From: Camellia lanceoleosa
Lineage: Eukaryota; Streptophyta; Magnoliopsida; Ericales; Theaceae
Direction: 5' to 3'
Length of the DNA stretch: 64,000 nucleotides
Assembly: GCA_025200525.1 (NCBI GenBank)
Contig: CM045762.1
Location: 122,080,979 to 122,144,978, forward strand
The position numbers were made by a program, and so were the translations under genes. How positions within the stretch are numbered: position 1 is the stretch's first letter; the number at the start of each line of letters is the position of its first letter. The notes under the pieces were generated by a model that was not told the origin of the DNA, did no database searches, and was given only the letters and a program-made list of their open reading frames with translations. Shown piece by piece: positions 59,525 to 64,000 of the stretch.

Positions 59525-59960
59525 CTAATTCAAGCTTAGTATCCTACTTGGAACATTCCAATCCTGGCAAATCAACCAATTAACATATTTGTTCTTCACC
59601 CCTCTACTTGTGCAAAGCTTATCTTTGACATCTAGTTCAATTTTTGTTAAAAAAAATACAGCATCAGCAGTATTATGTCTGAAAATCCTGCAATTCCTCT
59701 TAACCCAGATATGGTATACAAAAGCAAATAAAGATATTCTCATAACATACTTATCAAGCCCCTTACCTTTACAGTGTAAAGATGCCCAAAGTTTCTCATT
59801 ATCCAAATCCATAGGATCTTGTAACACATGATTCCTACACAAAATTCTTTTCCAAATAAAACCAAAAAAACGATGCTAAAAAAAGCTCACCTTGATTGCA
59901 CAAAAGACATGCAACGGAATCAACAATTTCCTGTTGGAACAATTCGTCTTGAATTCTTCA
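59525..59960 (-). pseudogene. LINE-type RT C-terminal (zf-RVT) remnant
   Basis: On the minus strand, about 59920-59890 reads VACLLCNQGE, the CxxC start of the zinc-binding domain at the end of plant L1-type LINE reverse transcriptases. After a break, 59842-59525 gives the usual tail (YHIWVKRNCRIFRHNTAD...KIELDVKDKL). No upstream RT domain and no poly-A tail were found, so this is a 3' fragment. Confidence 0.6.
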
Positions 59961-60532
59961 ATTAGTGGTTTTCGGGTCTTCAAAACTTGGCGATGAACTT
60001 GTCTATGTAGAACAGAAATATGACGCTTCAAGTCGTGTTACTTAGTTACTTTCCTAAAGACAATATTTGCACCTATCAAAAGGTATGTAGGGAGTTACAG
60101 AAAATTCGCCTCCAAGATACAATGAAGCCTGATCTAAAGATCAAATCTACCGGCATCTGCACTGATGACAGTAGATCAGAATACTCTTTATATTATCAAG
60201 AAAACTAAGACACTAATAATCAAATTTGTAGAACTTGATTACCAATAAGAAAAGTAGAAATTTGCTTAAGAAACTCTTGATTGAAAACTCAAAATCAAGA
60301 AGGAGAGAGAGAGAGAGAATTGCAAGAATGCTTTTGAATTTTTTGGATGGAATGAAATGGATGATTTTGCAGCCTATTTATAGGCCTTGATGCACCTAAT
60401 CAAATGGTCATGTCCTTTGATCGCATCCGATTAGATCTAACTGTTGGATCGACGGTCTACGGTGCAGATCATTCTCACACCGAATAGATGCCTTGACTAA
60501 TCATACCTGGTTACGATTGGTTGCCATCTCAT
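59961..60532. other. Unassigned intergenic DNA
   Basis: No gene recognised. The 60020-60208 frame has no domain. A short AG run lies near 60301-60318. Confidence 0.45.
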
Positions 60533-61157
60533 TGTAGACACCCCATTTTTGACCGACCTTAAGACTCAGACGTCACCGATTGAGCGCTTGGTGATGTTGC
60601 ATATTGTGCTCGTTCTGAGGTTGCGGAATCACGGCTGCGAGCCTTGCCTCTGGACTTCCGGACTCTTTTATGTTTTGCCTCGGTTTGCGAACCAGGCCCT
60701 GTTTTCTCTATTTTCTCTCCCCGAAGGGAGGGAGAGGTCTCGTAGATCATCTCTCAGTGGTCGTAGGCTACATTTCGTGGTCGTAGGCCATTTTTCCCGT
60801 TTGAAGCTCGGTTCCCGATTTTCGGAGCCGTCGGCCGTGTGCCTCGGTTCGGGACCGCTTAACTACCTCTGTTTGCTCCGGTTTTTGGCACACACCTTAT
60901 TTCCTCCCTTTTGAGGGACACTGTGGCCCGAGAGACCAACTCCGTGGTCGAATGCCACTTCCGGTGCCTAACAGCCTGTTTTCAGGGTCCCGAACTGCGT
61001 GTTTCGGCCCCTGAACCTTCATTTTGCATCCGTCTTGGTCCATTTTTGGCAGGGACCTTATTTTCATTGTTAGAAAGGTTATAGGAAGGTGGGAGGCCAG
61101 CAATTTTTCTGAAAAGCCAATTTTATTCCTTCATCGCTCTTCATCGTCCATTTTTCT

Positions 61158-61419
61158 TACTAGAAAGCTGGTTTTTCCCATTCCCGGGCCACTTTTTCTG
61201 AATTTCTACCACACCATTGTGTTGTACACACCTGGGAGGCCACCAATATGGGTAGTCCGGCTAGCAATTGTTGTTGACCCTTTTGAACCCCTCTGAAAAG
61301 CTGGTTTTTCTCTCTCCTGGTTCACTTTTTCTGGGTTTTGACCATACAGCAGTGTTGCACTCATTTGGGAGGCCACCTTTTTGGGGTGGCCGGCTAGCAA
61401 TTCTTTTGACCCTTTTGAC
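61158..61419. repeat. About 138-bp imperfect tandem duplication
   Basis: Units from agaaagctggtttttc (about 61158) and gaaaagctggtttttc (about 61296) share ccactttttctg, gtgttg.acnc, tgggaggccacc and ccggctagcaatt. Confidence 0.8.
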
Positions 61420-61423
61420 CCTT

Positions 61424-61485
61424 GGCCGGCCGGCCAGGGGAGGTGGCCGGCCGGCCACCTGAACCTTTTGTACCTGGCCGGCCAT
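61424..61485. repeat. GGCCGGCC palindrome cluster
   Basis: Three occurrences of overlapping GGCCGGCC palindromes within about 60 bp (tggccggccggccagg, tggccggccggccacc, tggccggccatg). Confidence 0.9.
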
Positions 61486-61869
61486 GTTTCTCTCTCCTGG
61501 TGCATTCTAGCTGTGCCAGCTATTTTGCACCAGACCCTCTGCCCGAGGGTCTGTCCTTTTGGGGGGAAATTTGAATTGATTTTTCCCCCCCTTTCCCTTG
61601 GCTCTTCTCCTCTATAAAACCAACCCTTGAGCCTCATTTTCAAGGGTTAGAAAACCAGCTGAGGCCATTATATACATACACTCCATATATCTATACTTTA
61701 AGGCTCCAAACACCCATTTTCTTGGCCATTTTAGCCTACACCTCATAGCCTACCACCTCCATCATCCATTCCAGACCCTTGGAGGTCATTTGCAGAGGTT
61801 GAAAGCTCACCAACTTGGTCCAAAAGCTGCTGGAGGTCGGCTCTTCAAGGGTAAGCTCCTATTTCCCCA

Positions 61870-62345
61870 ATTTTTGCATCTTTTTGCTCTATATCTTAGC
61901 CCCTTTTTCTTGAATTTTTGGGCTTCGACCTGAACTGGAAATAGTCTTATTTTGAGTTTATCTTCATGTTTTATCAAGGACTTTTTCCTGTTTAAGGTCT
62001 TCTACTCCCCCTTTGTGCTTTATCTCCCTTTTAGGGCTTATCTTGCATGATACATTAGCCTTGTTTGTAAGCATTTTTGAGCTTCGAGCCAAACTATAGA
62101 GTGCCTTATTTTGAGCCCCTATTCAACTTTGTATAAGGGCTCTTTTATGTTTGAGACCATCTGCTGCCCCTTGTCTTTTATCTCTCTTTTGGGGCTATTT
62201 TTGCATCATGTTTTAGCCCTACTTGTGAATATTTTTGAGGCTTGATATAAACTAGAAAAAGTCTTTTTTTGACCTCCTCTTTAATTTTTTTTGAGGTCAC
62301 TTTTTTGTTTGGAGCCATCTCCTTCCTTGCATGCTTTATTTCCAC
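61870..62345. repeat. Three imperfect tandem copies of about 159 bp
   Basis: Copies are anchored at ttagcccctttttcttg (about 61896), ttagccttgtttgtaag (about 62055) and ttagccctacttgtgaa (about 62213). Each is followed by a ttttgag/ggcttcga block, a tagtctta/tgccttatttt block, and a tttgagacc- or ggtcttct-like block with a ccccttg..ctttatctc ending. Confidence 0.82.
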
Positions 62346-63369
62346 ATGTTTTGAGCTATGCATTTGAGCATTTGCATAATCCTTGTTTTGGCATCTTAGC
62401 CACTGAAATCCAGTGGATTTTCAGTGGCTTTGATGAGGATTTGAGCTTTGAAATCATGGAGGGGTGACCCTCTCACCCCTCATTCTCTTTACTAGCATTA
62501 TTGGCCTTCCAAAGGGACCCTATTTTGCATGCATGGAAGTCTTATTTTAGGCCTTATTCTGAGGGTTTTAAGGTCTTCCTTGGCTTTGTCCAAGACCTCT
62601 TTGGCCATATTTTATGTCTATGTTGCATGTGTAGAGGAATCCCATTCAAGGCCTCTCAAAGAGGCCTTTCTTTGCATGTTTCCGAGACTAATTTCAGTGT
62701 CCATTTTGTGAGTTTTAGGGCTGTCATATTCCATTTCCGGAGTTAGTTTTTCCATGCTAAGTGTCTATCTTATAGGTGCTTAATAACCCCTTGTATGGCC
62801 CTTTAAAGAAGCCCCTCATTTTTGCATGTGTTGGCTGCATTTCAGTGATTTTTTGGACATATTTTCACATATTTTGTTCACTAATTTTTTCTGGTTTGGT
62901 GAGATCTCACATGCTTCACATACATGCCATGTAAACCATGTTTGTTAGTCAAAGTTGCATGCTATTTTAGTCCATCATGCTAGCATCTTTTGGTCATGCT
63001 TTGAACTAGAAATGGTCATGTTTTGGGACTGCCTTGGCTCTGTCTTTGTGCTTCATGGTCAAATAATGTATGCTTTGTATAGCTATAAGTCAATACATGT
63101 GCCTAGTTTTGAGTTTCGGGGCTCATCTCAAGCATCGGGTGCCATGTTTCCATGTTCGGGGCCATTTAGTATCATGTTTTAGTCCTGGAAATTACATGCT
63201 TGTATGTCATATTTCATGCCTTGCCATGCCTTGTTAGAGTGGCATTTGGTGCCTTAGGTTTGGTCCTCGGTTTGCGTGCATATGTGCACGCATTTCGATA
63301 GTCTCATTTTCATCTCATGGTCACTGATGTGAGTGTGGCTGAGGTCCACTCATATTGGCGTAAGCCCAT

Positions 63370-63505
63370 GTTGCATTGTGTATGCCATTTCAATTCATAG
63401 CATTGCGTATGCTAGGATTGTATGTTAGAGCATCGTGTATGCCATGTTACATCGAGCATTGTGTATGCCATTTCATAGTGTTGTGTATGCTAGGTCGCAT
63501 GTTAG
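63370..63505. repeat. Short GCATTGTGTATGCCAT-type repeats
   Basis: At least five close variants of (a)gcattgtgtatgccat or tgtgtatgctagg follow each other within about 130 bp. Confidence 0.75.
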
Positions 63506-63716
63506 AATTTCATTCATGCATGTCATGCATATTGCATCGTGTTTGGGAATAGGAGTTAGCCCGAGCACGGGAAACGAGGGGTGTTTCGTACTCCGAGTGA
63601 CGGAACGTGTCTCAATTCCCGGTCACCGACACTCCGTGTCATGGCCCGAACCCGCCCCTATGGGTTAAGGACATAACCGGCCAGTAATCCTGCGATTACC
63701 TACGGCCTCAAACCTC

Positions 63717-64000
63717 AACAATAATAACTCGTCAGAGTAAAAGGGCCAAACGGAAGCAAAAATTTAAAACTTTGTCCATAGAGCCGTGCTTATATGCACT
63801 TTAAAATAAACCATGCGCATAAACATTAATAACCCACATCAAAAGTACTGTATCCCAAAATTCATTACAAACAGGATCATCCAAACGAGTCAACCTATAA
63901 CAGACTATCTACAGACATACACAAAGCCCTCGCCAACAAGACAAAGTGTAAAGACATAACAAAATGGCAAGGTGGGTCTCGTGCGTGAGACGCAAGGTTG
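63717..64000. other. Unassigned sequence at the window edge
   Basis: It is more AT-rich than the preceding tract and has no gene. Phrases such as ccaaaattcattacaaacagg vaguely resemble the interior of minus-oriented gypsy LTRs, but the match is too weak to call. Confidence 0.3.

Larger units (their letters stand above)
60533..63716 (+). mobile_element. Probable LTR or 5' region of an unidentified LTR retrotransposon
   Basis: The GC content rises abruptly at TGTAGACACCCCATTTTTGA (60533), which looks like an LTR start. A TATA-like CTATAAAA lies near 61612, after which the sequence becomes T-rich, like a transcribed leader. No gag, pol, primer-binding site or second LTR is found in the window, so the right limit (about 63716, where the sequence changes character) is approximate. 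The open frames inside (60549, 61206, 62501 and others) have no domains. An alternative is another kind of interspersed repeat. Confidence 0.45.

Noticed and set aside
60549..61643. Open frames on both strands in the GC-rich tract
   Set aside because: They arise from GC-rich palindromic repeats (GGCCGGCC) and have no domains or coding-like features.
1..64000. tRNA, rRNA or other structured RNA genes
   Set aside because: None was recognised by eye; short unmasked tRNAs could be missed without a covariance-model scan.

Overview
The window is plant nuclear DNA, almost certainly from a eudicot. The base composition is AT-rich, one large spliced gene has short GT-AG introns next to transposon-filled ones, and most of the rest is plant-type transposable elements (Tekay-like Ty3/gypsy chromovirus, Ty1/copia, CACTA, Tourist-like MITEs, RTE-like LINE). 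The species cannot be fixed from the sequence alone; a woody eudicot is a guess.

The only host gene I can support is on the minus strand at 13997-32718. It encodes the plant homologue of FAN1, the structure-specific nuclease of interstrand-crosslink repair. Fifteen exons join in frame with GT-AG junctions into a 975-residue protein with a CCHC UBZ4 zinc finger, a HIRAN domain, a SAP-like segment, a TPR-like region and a C-terminal VRR-NUC nuclease domain with its PD...EVK residues intact. Introns 2, 4, 6, 8, 12 and 14 are expanded by repeats. Intron 6 carries a 3.37-kb copia element with identical 5-bp target-site duplications, and intron 8 carries a long inverted repeat.

Layout: 1-9534 holds an old, broken gypsy element on the minus strand whose 2.1-kb LTR is split by a plus-strand solo LTR and abuts another plus-strand LTR fragment. 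9535-13996 is AT-rich non-coding DNA with a 588-bp CACTA element. 13997-32718 is FAN1. 32719-38054 is intergenic with MITEs and a 443-bp solo LTR. 38055-44248 is a decayed copia element whose 3' LTR is fused to an inverted third LTR, followed by a 238-bp-offset duplication. 44571-54300 is a structurally complete 9.73-kb Tekay-like gypsy element whose gag-pol frame is interrupted only by stop codons. 54890-56375 is a decayed RTE-like LINE, 59525-59960 a second LINE remnant, and 60533-63716 a GC-richer, internally repetitive LTR-like tract.

No new multi-gene system was found. The most unusual signals are: (i) an array of CTCGAG-centred palindromic units in the gypsy LTR that changes copy number between the two LTRs of one element and decays by CpG transitions in older relatives; (ii) a complete gypsy element whose visible disabling changes are all explicable as transitions; (iii) a 56-bp flipped segment between 36-bp inverted repeats; (iv) the copia LTR palindrome; and (v) a CT microsatellite inside FAN1 coding exon 1.
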